Below the pieces are notes generated by a model. It was not told the DNA's origin. It did no database searches and saw only the letters and a program-made list of their open reading frames with translations. DNA of 26,030 nt from Pseudomonadales bacterium (GTDB lineage Bacteria; Pseudomonadota; Gammaproteobacteria; Pseudomonadales; Pseudohongiellaceae): NCBI GenBank assembly GCA_024234325.1, contig JACKOJ010000011.1:1-26030 (forward strand). The letters are read 5' to 3'. Position numbers and translations under genes: made by a program. Shown here in pieces: positions 7,799 to 15,548 of this stretch (position 1 is the first letter of the stretch; each line of letters opens with the position of its first letter).

Positions 7799-9523
7799 TT
7801 ATGTCCTCTCCGTCTTGCTCAAGATCATGTCTTTCATCGCGCCACCCTTGATCGACATCGGGTAGACGTGCTCCATCGGGTCCACCATCACGTCGATGAA
7901 GACGAGACGATCCTTCAGCGCAAAAGCCTCTTCCATCTTCGTCTTCAGATCGGAGAACTTCTCGATCTTGATGCCGACATGGCCATAGGCCTCTACCAGC
8001 TTGACGAAGTCAGGCAGGGACTCGGAATAGGTGCTGTGCGAATAGCGGCCACCGTACTGCATGTCCTGCCACTGCTTCACCATCCCCAGCGCCTGATTGT
8101 TCAGACAGACGATCTTGATCGGCAACTGATACTGCAGACACGTAGCCAGTTCCTGCAGGTTCATCTGGAAACTGCCCTCCCCTGTCACGCATACAGACAC
8201 AGCCCCCGGAAAGGCGAACTGCACCCCCATCGCGGCCGGGAAGCCGAAGCCCATCGTGCCCAGACCACCGGAATTGATCCAGCGGCGCGGCTTGTCAAAC
8301 TTGTAATACTGGGCCGCGAACATCTGGTGCTGCCCCACATCCGACGACACATAGGCATCACCGCCGGTGATGTCGTACAGACACTGGATCACCTGTTGCG
8401 GCTTGATGACATCGTTTTCCGCTGGCGTCACCTTCAGGCAATCCTTTTCCCGCCAACCCTCGATCTGCTTCCACCACAGGTCAAGCGCCTTGCGATCCAC
8501 CTTGGTCTCGGATGACTTGATCAGTTCCAGCATCTCTTCCAGCACGCTGGTGACAGAACCCACGATGGGCACGTCCGCCGGGACGGTCTTGGAAATCGAC
8601 GCCGGATCGATATCGACATGCAGAATCTTGGCGCCCGGGCAGAACTTGGATACCGCGTTGGTCACGCGGTCGTCGAAACGCACACCAATGCCCAGCACCA
8701 CATCACTGAAGTGCATGGCCATATTGGCTTCATAGGTACCGTGCATCCCCAGCATGCCGAGGAAGTGCTTGTCGGTGCCCGGGTAAGCTCCCAGCCCCAT
8801 CAGGGTGTTGGTCACCGGATAACCGAGCGTCTTCGCAAGCTCCGTCAGCAAAGCACTGCCTTCGCCCTGAACGACACCGCCACCGGTGTAGAGCACTGGA
8901 CGTTTGGCTGCCAGCAGAATCTCCACCGCCTTCTTGATCTGGCCGGTGTGCCCCTTCGCGGGCACAGAATAGGAGCGCAGTTTCACCGACTCGGGATAGG
9001 AGTAGGGAAACTTCCGCTTCGGATCCGTCACGTCCTTGGGAATATCAATGACAACAGGGCCAGGACGACCGGTGGTGGCGATGTAGAACGCCTTCTTCAC
9101 CACCATGGGAATGTCTTCCGGGTTCTGCACCATGAAACTGTGCTTCACGACAGGACGGGAAATGCCCACCATGTCGGTTTCCTGAAAACCATCGGAACCG
9201 ATCAGGGAACTCTCCACCTGGCCGGAAATCACGATCATGGGAATGGAGTCCATGAATGCCGTCGCAATGCCGGTCACGGCATTGGTGGCACCCGGACCGG
9301 AGGTCACCAGCACCACACCGGGACGCCCCGTCGCCCGGGCGTAACCGTCAGCCGCATGGGTTGCAGCCTGTTCGTGCCGCACCAGAATGTGCTCGACCTT
9401 GTCCTGATTGAAGATTGCGTCGTAGATGTGCAGAACGGCCCCACCCGGGTAACCGTAGATCATCTCGACCCCTTCGTCGTGCAATGCCCGAATGAGCATT
9501 TCACCGCCTGATAGTAATTCCAC
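7799..9523 (-). CDS. ilvI: Acetolactate synthase, large catalytic subunit
   Basis: This 574-residue thiamine-diphosphate enzyme condenses pyruvate with pyruvate or 2-oxobutyrate, the first common step to branched-chain amino acids. Domain order is the normal one: N-terminal pyrimidine-binding domain with catalytic Glu51 in VRHEQAATHAADGYAR, central FAD-type domain, and C-terminal diphosphate-binding domain (GLGTMGFGFPAAMG, then GEGSFQMN near 448, ending in LNN at 476). The metal motif reads GEG rather than the commoner GDG, which I recall also from Pseudomonas IlvI. I chose GTG at 9523, giving VELLSGGEML and a family-typical length, with GAGGT nine bases upstream. A TTG five codons earlier (9538) is open but has no good ribosome site. 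The C-terminus SKTERT is that of E. coli IlvI. Confidence 0.96.
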   Translation of the reverse strand: MELLSGGEMLIRALHDEGVEMIYGYPGGAVLHIYDAIFNQDKVEHILVRHEQAATHAADGYARATGRPGVVLVTSGPGATNAVTGIATAFMDSIPMIVISGQVESSLIGSDGFQETDMVGISRPVVKHSFMVQNPEDIPMVVKKAFYIATTGRPGPVVIDIPKDVTDPKRKFPYSYPESVKLRSYSVPAKGHTGQIKKAVEILLAAKRPVLYTGGGVVQGEGSALLTELAKTLGYPVTNTLMGLGAYPGTDKHFLGMLGMHGTYEANMAMHFSDVVLGIGVRFDDRVTNAVSKFCPGAKILHVDIDPASISKTVPADVPIVGSVTSVLEEMLELIKSSETKVDRKALDLWWKQIEGWREKDCLKVTPAENDVIKPQQVIQCLYDITGGDAYVSSDVGQHQMFAAQYYKFDKPRRWINSGGLGTMGFGFPAAMGVQFAFPGAVSVCVTGEGSFQMNLQELATCLQYQLPIKIVCLNNQALGMVKQWQDMQYGGRYSHSTYSESLPDFVKLVEAYGHVGIKIEKFSDLKTKMEEAFALKDRLVFIDVMVDPMEHVYPMSIKGGAMKDMILSKTERT

Positions 9524-9534
9524 TTTCCTAGACC

Positions 9535-9600
9535 TCAAGTCCTGTTGCAGCAGCCCCGCACTCGGCGGATGACGAATAGCAAAACGTCAGTGCCTGTCAC
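9535..9600 (-). CDS. Possible leader peptide upstream of ilvI
   Basis: This is a 21-codon frame starting with GTG at 9600, with GGAG five bases upstream, and ending in TGA at 9535, eleven bases before the ilvI GTG. It includes the run Val-Leu-Leu-Phe-Val-Ile (GTT TTG CTA TTC GTC ATC), rich in the pathway's end products, as in leader peptides that sense branched-chain aminoacyl-tRNA. There is no room for a classical terminator between it and ilvI. Any control would therefore have to act on translation or coupling, and it may be a chance frame. Confidence 0.25.
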   Translation of the reverse strand: MTGTDVLLFVIRRVRGCCNRT

Positions 9601-9905
9601 GGGCACTCCAACAGTGTGATTGCAAATAGATTCAGGGAGTGTCAAAGCAAATCCGTACAAACGCTGGTCGGACCCGGTTTGACTCTTGTCAGCCCTTAAC
9701 GCGGTAACGTGTCGGAGCCTAAGGTGGACGTAGTATGACACCTAAGATCTTAAGGGCGCCCAGCATTATTTGCCGGGCTGCCACTGAGCCAGACCGGGTG
9801 GAGGGGTGGTCTGTTCAGTCTGCATAAAACGATGGCAATTTTCCCAGCATTTCCCTCAATGTCAAGCATTCAGGGGCTTGCAGACCGAACATTTCAGTCA
9901 CCGCA
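9601..9905 (-). other. Gene-free region between clpB and ilvI, with structured RNA potential
   Basis: No gene is seen in these 305 bases. On the minus strand, read towards ilvI, there is a possible promoter (TTGACA 9865-9860, weak AAAATT 9842-9837). Next comes a two-part stem (ACTGA and CAGACC arms, 9783-9819), then a hairpin GCCCGGCA-AATAA-TGCTGGGC (9778-9758). A 10-base palindrome TAAGATCTTA lies just after it, and a second TTGACA at 9645-9640 lacks a good -10. None of the hairpins has a U tract, so clpB has no obvious intrinsic terminator. The region probably holds the ilvI promoter and untranslated leader. Confidence 0.45.
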
Positions 9906-12497
9906 TTACTTCTTGCTGAAGGTGAAGACGTCCCCTTCGACATCCACGTGGATGGTATCGCCCGGCGCAAAATCCCCGCGCAGCATCTGCTGCGCCAGCG
10001 GGTTTTCGATCCAGTTCTGAATCGCCCGCTTCAGGGGTCTTGCCCCGTACACCGGGTCGTAACCCAACTGTCCCAGACGATCCAGCACCGCTGCCCCCAC
10101 CTCCAGGCTCAGATCGTGATCCTGCAGACGCTTGTTCAGCAGGGCGATCTGGATGTCGGCGATGCCGCGGATCTGCTCCTTCAACAGGGGATGGAAGACC
10201 ACGGTCTCGTCGATGCGGTTCACAAACTCCGGAGAGAAGTGGCGCACGACCACCGACAGCACCTCATTCTTGACCCGCTCATACCCCTTCTCGTCGGGTA
10301 CGCCTTCGCTCATCATCTCCTGAATGCGGTCGGAACCCAGATTGGAGGTCATCACAATCACGGTGTTGCGAAAATCCACTGTCCGTCCATGGCCATCCGT
10401 CAGGCGGCCATCGTCCATCACCTGCAGCAGGATGTTGAACACGTCCGGGTGCGCCTTCTCCACCTCGTCCAGCAACAGCACGGAATAGGGGCGGCGGCGA
10501 ACGGCCTCGGTCAGATAGCCACCCTCTTCGTAACCCACATAGCCGGGCGGTGCACCAATCAATCGTGCTACGGAATGCTGCTCCATGAACTCGGACATGT
10601 CGATGCGTACCAGCGCGTCCTGGGTATCGAACAGGAATTCCGCCAGTGCCTTGCACAGTTCGGTCTTGCCCACCCCAGTCGGGCCGAGGAACAGGAAGGA
10701 ACCGTTGGGACGGTTCGGGTCGGACAGGCCGGAACGGGAACGACGCACGGCGTTGGCCACCGCATTCACCGCCTCGTCCTGACCAATCACACGCTTGTGC
10801 AGCGCATCTTCCATTTCCAGCAATTTCTGCCGGTCGCTCTGCAGCATCTTCGCCACGGGAATCCCCGTCCAGCGCGACACCACTTCCGCGATTTCCTCTT
10901 CCGTCACGCGGCTGCGCAACAGATGCATTTCCTTCATCTCTGCCTGGGTGGCAGACTCCAGGCTCTTCTCCAGATTGGGAATGATGCCGTACTGCAGCTC
11001 CGACATACGGGCCAGATCGCCCGCGCGCCGCGCGACTTCCAGTTCGGTGCGCGCCCGCTCCAGATTGCTGTTGATCGACTGGGCATCCTGCACAGAGGCC
11101 TTCTCGGCCTTCCACACCTCCTCAAGATCGGAATACTCCTGCTCCAGCTTGCGGATCTCGTCGGTCAGTTTCTCCTTGCGCTTCTGGGAGGCCTCGTCTT
11201 CCTCCTTCTTCAAGGCCTCCTGCTCGATCTTGAGCTGAATCAGACGCCGATCAAGGCGATCCATTTCCTCGGGCTTGGAGTCGATCTCCATGCGGATCAG
11301 ACTCGCCGCCTCGTCGATCAGGTCGATTGCCTTGTCCGGCAGTTGCCGGTCGGGAATATAGCGCTGTGACAGGCGCGCTGCCGCAATGATGGCGGCGTCG
11401 GCAATCTGTACGCCATGGTGCACCTCATAGCGCTCCTTCAGGCCGCGCAGAATGGCAATGGTGTCTTCCTCGGAGGGCTCGTCCACCAGCACTTTCTGGA
11501 ATCGTCTTTCCAGAGCCGCATCCTTTTCGATGTACTGACGGTACTCATCCAGCGTGGTGGCACCCACACAGTGCAGCTCACCGCGGGCAAGCGCGGGCTT
11601 CAGCATATTGCCGGCATCCATGGAACCCTCGGCCTTGCCAGCGCCCACCATGGTGTGCAGCTCATCGATGAACAGAATGACGGAGCCTTCCTGTTTGGAG
11701 AGCTCATTAAGCACCCCCTTCAGACGTTCCTCGAATTCACCCCGAAACTTGGCACCCGCAATCAGGGAGCCCATGTCCAGAGAGAGAATCTTTTTGTCCT
11801 TGAGGCCCTCCGGCACTTCGCCATTGACGATGCGCTGGGCAAGGCCTTCCAGAATCGCCGTCTTGCCCACGCCGGGCTCGCCGATCAGCACCGGATTGTT
11901 CTTGGTGCGACGCTGCAGCACCTGAATCGTGCGGCGAATTTCGCTGTCACGGCCAATCACCGGATCGAGCTCGCCATTGGCGGCACGTTCCGTCAGGTCC
12001 ACGCAATATCGTGAGAGCGCCTGCCAGGAATCCTCGGCACCGGCATCCGTCACCTTGTCGCCACCGCGCAGATTCTGAATGGCATTGTGCAGAGCCTGCT
12101 CGCTTACACCATAGGAGTTCAGTAGTTTTCCGATCTCTCCCTTGTCGGTCATCGCCGCCAGCAGCACGGATTCGCTGGAAATAAACTTGTCACCGTTCTT
12201 CTGGGAAAGTTTGTCCGCCTGATTCAGCAGCCGCCCGGTCTCGTTGGACATGGTGACATCGCCGCCCGTCCCTTCCACCTTGGGCAGACGTTCCAGAATC
12301 TGTTGCAGCTTGCTGCGCAGCTCCACCACATTGAAGCCGGTCTGTGACAGCAGGGGACGAACGGAGCCGCCCTTCTGGTCTACCAGCGCAACAAGCAGAT
12401 GCACCGGCTCTATGAAATTATTGTCCTGCCCCAGAGCCAGGGACTGGGCATCAGAGAGCGCTGCCTGCAGTTTGCTCGTCAGTTGTTCCATGCGCAT
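9906..12497 (-). CDS. clpB: ClpB protein disaggregase
   Basis: This 863-residue Hsp100 AAA+ unfoldase (E. coli 857) works with DnaK to pull proteins out of aggregates after heat stress. Domain order: N-terminal Clp repeat domain (1-145), first ATPase with Walker A GEPGVGKT at 206-213, coiled-coil middle domain (about 410-530, rich in Glu, Lys and Leu), and second ATPase with GPTGVGKTEL and the C-terminal D2 small domain. The ATG at 12497 gives MRMEQLTSKLQ, aligning with E. coli MRLDRLTNKFQ, with GAGG seven bases upstream. An in-frame GTG at codon 149 matches the internal start that makes the short E. coli form. A heat-shock-type promoter precedes it. In P. aeruginosa it likewise neighbours the pgeF-rluD genes. 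Confidence 0.98.
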   Translation of the reverse strand: MRMEQLTSKLQAALSDAQSLALGQDNNFIEPVHLLVALVDQKGGSVRPLLSQTGFNVVELRSKLQQILERLPKVEGTGGDVTMSNETGRLLNQADKLSQKNGDKFISSESVLLAAMTDKGEIGKLLNSYGVSEQALHNAIQNLRGGDKVTDAGAEDSWQALSRYCVDLTERAANGELDPVIGRDSEIRRTIQVLQRRTKNNPVLIGEPGVGKTAILEGLAQRIVNGEVPEGLKDKKILSLDMGSLIAGAKFRGEFEERLKGVLNELSKQEGSVILFIDELHTMVGAGKAEGSMDAGNMLKPALARGELHCVGATTLDEYRQYIEKDAALERRFQKVLVDEPSEEDTIAILRGLKERYEVHHGVQIADAAIIAAARLSQRYIPDRQLPDKAIDLIDEAASLIRMEIDSKPEEMDRLDRRLIQLKIEQEALKKEEDEASQKRKEKLTDEIRKLEQEYSDLEEVWKAEKASVQDAQSINSNLERARTELEVARRAGDLARMSELQYGIIPNLEKSLESATQAEMKEMHLLRSRVTEEEIAEVVSRWTGIPVAKMLQSDRQKLLEMEDALHKRVIGQDEAVNAVANAVRRSRSGLSDPNRPNGSFLFLGPTGVGKTELCKALAEFLFDTQDALVRIDMSEFMEQHSVARLIGAPPGYVGYEEGGYLTEAVRRRPYSVLLLDEVEKAHPDVFNILLQVMDDGRLTDGHGRTVDFRNTVIVMTSNLGSDRIQEMMSEGVPDEKGYERVKNEVLSVVVRHFSPEFVNRIDETVVFHPLLKEQIRGIADIQIALLNKRLQDHDLSLEVGAAVLDRLGQLGYDPVYGARPLKRAIQNWIENPLAQQMLRGDFAPGDTIHVDVEGDVFTFSKK
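12051..12065 (-). promoter_or_regulatory. Candidate internal translation start within clpB (codon 149)
   Basis: Codon 149 of clpB is GTG (12053-12051), preceded seven bases upstream by GGTGG (12065-12061). E. coli ClpB is known to start internally at Val149, yielding a form without the N-terminal domain. Codon type and number are the same here. That the site is used is inferred. Confidence 0.6.
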
Positions 12498-12559
12498 ACC
12501 ATCACCTCTTGTGTTTGCTGCCGCCCCTGGTCGTGGGCAGATTCATGACATTAGCAGCT

Positions 12560-12588
12560 TAATGGCGGTGGCCCGCAGGAAATTCAAG
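12560..12588 (-). promoter_or_regulatory. Sigma-32 (heat-shock) type promoter of clpB
   Basis: On the minus strand CTTGAA (12588-12583) is followed after 15 bases by CGCCATTA (12567-12560). These fit the RpoH consensus CTTGAAA and CCCCATnTA with one or two mismatches and normal spacing. The predicted start is near 12553, about 55 bases before the clpB ATG and shortly after the pgeF stop. This fits the known RpoH control of clpB in gammaproteobacteria. Confidence 0.75.
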
Positions 12589-12610
12589 CGTGGAGAGAGA
12601 AGAAATGCTG

Positions 12611-13393
12611 TCAGGGCAGCAAGGCAACGACGCTGGCGAAACGCCCGGTGACGCCGTCGCGCCGGTAAGAGAAATACTGCGAGGATTCACACACGGTGCA
12701 CAAACCACCACCACTCACCCGCAGCAGACCAGTCGCCCGCAAACGCAGTCGCGCCAGACGATAGATATCGGCCAGATACTTCCCGGCAGTGGCAGTCGGA
12801 ACAAACGCCGCCCTTGTTTCTTCCCGATCCAGAGATGCAGCGGCCACAAATGCGTCCAGCACTTCCTGCCCCACCTCGAAGTGACAGGGACCAATGGCCG
12901 GCCCGAGCCAGGCATGAATTTCCGCAGGGACGTCGGGGAAGCGTGCCACCGTGGACTCCAGCACCCCATCCAGCAGGCCACGCCAGCCGGCGTGGGCAAG
13001 CGCGGCACGACGACCGTCGGAGGAGGCAAAGAACACGGGCAGGCAGTCGGCTGTCATGACCACACCACCAAGCCCTGGGCGGTCCACATAGACGGCATCC
13101 CCCGTTCTGGTACATCCGTCGGCACAGGCATCCACCACCGAGGTGCCATGCACCTGTTCCAGCCATTGCAGTTGCGTCCCTGAGGGCAGAACCTTCATCA
13201 GGCGATTGCGATTCTCCTGCACGCTTTCCGGAACATCGCCAACATGCAACCCCAGATTGAGGGAATCATAGGGCGGTTGACTCACTCCACCCACGCGAGT
13301 GGTGACGAAGGCTGTAACACAGGACGGCACTGCCCATGCGGCCCTCAGCCAACCCGAAGGCAGCAATACTTCTCTCGCAGGGCCCTTTGTCAT
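12611..13393 (-). CDS. pgeF: PgeF/YfiH-family multicopper-type purine nucleoside phosphorylase (peptidoglycan editing factor)
   Basis: This 260-residue protein of the YfiH (DUF152) family is reported to remove mis-incorporated residues from cell-wall precursors in E. coli and, in relatives, to act as a purine nucleoside phosphorylase/deaminase. The metal-binding triad is complete: His82 in LEQVHG, Cys117 in TADCLPV and His134 in HAGWRG. The conserved TTRVGGVS and GPAIGPCHFEVG stretches are also present. The ATG at 13393 lies nine bases after the rluD stop, with a GAGAGGA ribosome site overlapping that gap, so it is the second gene of an rluD-pgeF operon. The name pgeF follows E. coli. The exact activity here is inferred. 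Confidence 0.92.
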   Translation of the reverse strand: MTKGPAREVLLPSGWLRAAWAVPSCVTAFVTTRVGGVSQPPYDSLNLGLHVGDVPESVQENRNRLMKVLPSGTQLQWLEQVHGTSVVDACADGCTRTGDAVYVDRPGLGGVVMTADCLPVFFASSDGRRAALAHAGWRGLLDGVLESTVARFPDVPAEIHAWLGPAIGPCHFEVGQEVLDAFVAAASLDREETRAAFVPTATAGKYLADIYRLARLRLRATGLLRVSGGGLCTVCESSQYFSYRRDGVTGRFASVVALLP

Positions 13394-13402
13394 GAATCCT
13401 CT

Positions 13403-14350
13403 CTACACGTCTTCCTGAAGCACGTGAAGCAGGTGTGCCATATCCTCCGGCAGATCCGCCTCCCATTCCATGTATTCCCCCGTGCGGGGATGCTCAAAAC
13501 CGAGGCGTCTTGCGTGCAAGGCCTGACGCCGGAACTGCTTGAGCTCCTTGACCAGTTGATTGCTGCAGGCCTTGGGAATCTGCAGGCGCCCACCGTACAA
13601 GGGGTCTCCCACCAGAGGGTAGCGGATATGACTCATGTGCACCCGGATCTGATGGGTGCGACCGGTTTCGAGCTTAAGCTGCACGTGGGTATGGGCCCGA
13701 TAGCGGTTCAGCACCCGATAATGCGTCACCGCCTCCTTGCCATCCTCCACCACGGCGCGCTTCTGTCGCTGCACCGGGTGCCGCCCCAGCGGCAGATCCA
13801 CCATGCCACCTGCGGTCATCACCCCAATCACAACGGCCTCGTACTCGCGCTCCACCTCACGGCGCTGCAACTGCTTGACGAGTTGGCGATGGGACTGCAG
13901 GTTCTTTGCTACCACCATCAATCCCGTGGTGTCCTTGTCCAGGCGATGCACGATTCCCGCGCGGGGAATCTCCGCGAGCGACGGGCAGTGATGCAGCAGG
14001 CCATTGAGCAGCGTCCCGCTGCGGTTGCCTACCGCCGGGTGCACCACCGTGCCGGCAGGCTTGTTCAGCACGATGACATCCTCGTCCTCGTAGACGATAT
14101 TCAAATCTACCGGCTCGGCAGCATGAGTGTCCTCCGCCACCAGTTCAGCGCTCAACTCCAGCACATCCCCTTCGTGAACCTTGTCCTTGCTGCGCAGAAT
14201 CTGCTGGTTGACCCGCAGGCTGCCTTCCTTGATCCAGGTCTGCAGGCGCCCGCGTGAAAAATCCGGGAACAGGGAGGCCGCAGCCTGGTCTAAACGGTTG
14301 CCGCTCAGCGTTTCCGGTACGCTGGCCTGTAATGTGATCGTGGTACTCAT
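13403..14350 (-). CDS. rluD: 23S rRNA pseudouridine synthase D
   Basis: This 315-residue RluA-family enzyme makes pseudouridines 1911, 1915 and 1917 in helix 69 of 23S rRNA. An N-terminal S4 RNA-binding domain (about 17-64) is followed by the catalytic domain with Asp138 in HRLDKDTTGL. The RTHQIRVH motif and the LVGDPLYGG stretch are also present. I chose ATG at 14350 (MSTTITLQASVPE), which aligns with E. coli and Pseudomonas RluD. A GTG twelve codons upstream (14386) has GGAGG only three bases away and would add an unconserved tail, so it remains a weaker alternative. It forms an operon with pgeF and is divergent from bamD, as in Pseudomonas and E. coli. Confidence 0.96.
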   Translation of the reverse strand: MSTTITLQASVPETLSGNRLDQAAASLFPDFSRGRLQTWIKEGSLRVNQQILRSKDKVHEGDVLELSAELVAEDTHAAEPVDLNIVYEDEDVIVLNKPAGTVVHPAVGNRSGTLLNGLLHHCPSLAEIPRAGIVHRLDKDTTGLMVVAKNLQSHRQLVKQLQRREVEREYEAVVIGVMTAGGMVDLPLGRHPVQRQKRAVVEDGKEAVTHYRVLNRYRAHTHVQLKLETGRTHQIRVHMSHIRYPLVGDPLYGGRLQIPKACSNQLVKELKQFRRQALHARRLGFEHPRTGEYMEWEADLPEDMAHLLHVLQEDV

Positions 14351-14487
14351 AGTGTCCGTTGCCTGCAGCGCCGGGAGCGCCGGCACCGGCCTCCGGAATC
14401 CTCCGGAAGTCTGTGTGAAACATACAGCGGTGCTTTGGGTTCAAGCGAAGGCTGTGGTTAAATACCCTACTCCCAGAGGGAGACAGA

Positions 14488-14506
14488 CGGGCATTATACC
14501 TGCCCG
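14488..14506. promoter_or_regulatory. Inverted repeat containing a TATAAT box between rluD and bamD
   Basis: The repeat CGGGCA-N7-TGCCCG encloses a perfect minus-strand -10 hexamer TATAAT (14498-14493), about 140 bases before the rluD start. No good -35 lies at the right distance. It may be the rluD promoter and/or an operator in the 214-base divergent region. The plus-strand bamD promoter is not clear. Confidence 0.35.
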
Positions 14507-14564
14507 ACGTAAGAGACATTGACTATTTTCAACATGCCCGACCGGGGCAAGAGGTGTAAGTCGC

Positions 14565-15518
14565 GTGAGAGTTCTGGTTCTGCTCGTTCTGAGCCTGTTA
14601 CTGATGTCGTGCTCCATATTCGACAGGGAAGACCGGGATGAATTTGCCAGCCTCAGCACCGAGGAGCAATTCTACACCACCGCCCAGCGTGCCCTGCGGG
14701 CCCGCAACTACCGTGCCGCCATCGCCACCTATCAGGGACTCGAATCCCGGTTCCCCTTCGGCCGCTTTGCTGCGCAGGGTCAACTGGAGCTGATCTACGC
14801 CTATTACCGCAACCTGGATCTGGAAGCCGCCCGCACGGCGGCCGACCGTTTTATCCGCCTGCACCCGGACAACCCGAACATTGACTACGCCTATTATATG
14901 AAGGGCATGTCCTCATTCTCCGAGGACTCCGGTTTCCTGGCGCGTTTCCTGCCGACCGACCCCTCCAAGCGCGACCCGGGCCGGGCACGGGATGCCTTCG
15001 CGGAATTCTCCCTGCTGCTGGCCCTCTACCCGGACAGCGAATATGCCGCCGATGCGCGTGCCCGCATGATCTTCCTGCGCAATACCCTGGCGTCCTATGA
15101 GATTCATGTGGCGGAATACTATCTGGAGAGACGCGCCTATATGGCAGCGCTGAACCGCGGTCGTTATATCGTGGAGAACTTCCAGGGCAGCCCGCTGGTT
15201 GCCGACGGCATGGCCATCATGGTGGAGTGCTATCTGCGCATGGGGCTGGACGATCTGGCCGGCACCTCTCTGGCGCTGCTCAAGACCAATTTCCCGGATC
15301 ACCCGTCCATTGACCCGCAGGGCAATTTCATCGTGCGCAGCGACGTCACCAATCCGTCCCTGCTCTACACGGTGTCCTTCGGCCTGCTGGGGGACAACGT
15401 GGACAACACTCCGCTGGCGCCGACCACTCGCCCCTTCCGTCCGGAAACCCAGTTGGAAGAGCCGCCGAAACAACGCCGCAGCTTGCTCAGCATCCTCACC
15501 TTCGGCATTTTTGGCTGA
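14565..15518 (+). CDS. bamD: BamD, outer-membrane assembly lipoprotein
   Basis: This 317-residue lipoprotein is an essential member of the BAM complex that folds beta-barrel proteins into the outer membrane (earlier ComL/YfiO). A short signal peptide ends in the lipobox LMSC, so Cys16 would be lipidated. The helical TPR-like repeats follow from about residue 30, with typical SLSTEEQFYTTAQRALRARN, ESRFPFGRFAAQGQLELIYAYY and HPDNPNIDYAYYMKG segments. A proline-rich C-terminal extension (about 270-317) makes it longer than E. coli BamD (245) and nearer the Pseudomonas protein. The start is GTG at 14565 with GAGGTG about eight bases upstream. It is divergent from rluD and convergent with gmhA. 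Confidence 0.97.
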   Translation: MRVLVLLVLSLLLMSCSIFDREDRDEFASLSTEEQFYTTAQRALRARNYRAAIATYQGLESRFPFGRFAAQGQLELIYAYYRNLDLEAARTAADRFIRLHPDNPNIDYAYYMKGMSSFSEDSGFLARFLPTDPSKRDPGRARDAFAEFSLLLALYPDSEYAADARARMIFLRNTLASYEIHVAEYYLERRAYMAALNRGRYIVENFQGSPLVADGMAIMVECYLRMGLDDLAGTSLALLKTNFPDHPSIDPQGNFIVRSDVTNPSLLYTVSFGLLGDNVDNTPLAPTTRPFRPETQLEEPPKQRRSLLSILTFGIFG

Positions 15519-15524
15519 TATCCG

Positions 15525-15548
15525 GGGCCTGTCGGACCCGACAGGCCC
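15525..15548. terminator. Hairpin between the convergent bamD and gmhA ends
   Basis: A perfect 10-base stem, GGGCCTGTCG/CGACAGGCCC, with a four-base loop lies six bases after the bamD stop and touches the gmhA stop codon. On the plus strand it is followed by TAATAGTTTT, a partial T tract. On the minus strand there is none. It most likely ends bamD transcription and may protect the gmhA 3' end. Confidence 0.7.

Noticed and set aside
8174..8182. GEG instead of GDG in the IlvI cofactor motif as a possible inactivating change
   Set aside because: Pseudomonas IlvI, as I recall, has the same variant, and glutamate can still bind the metal.
9948..11369. A 473-codon open frame antisense to clpB
   Set aside because: It is a codon-bias shadow of clpB: Gln/His/Leu-rich, no domain, and no ribosome site of its own.
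13244..14257. A 337-codon open frame antisense to pgeF and rluD
   Set aside because: It spans two real genes on the other strand and has no recognisable domain.
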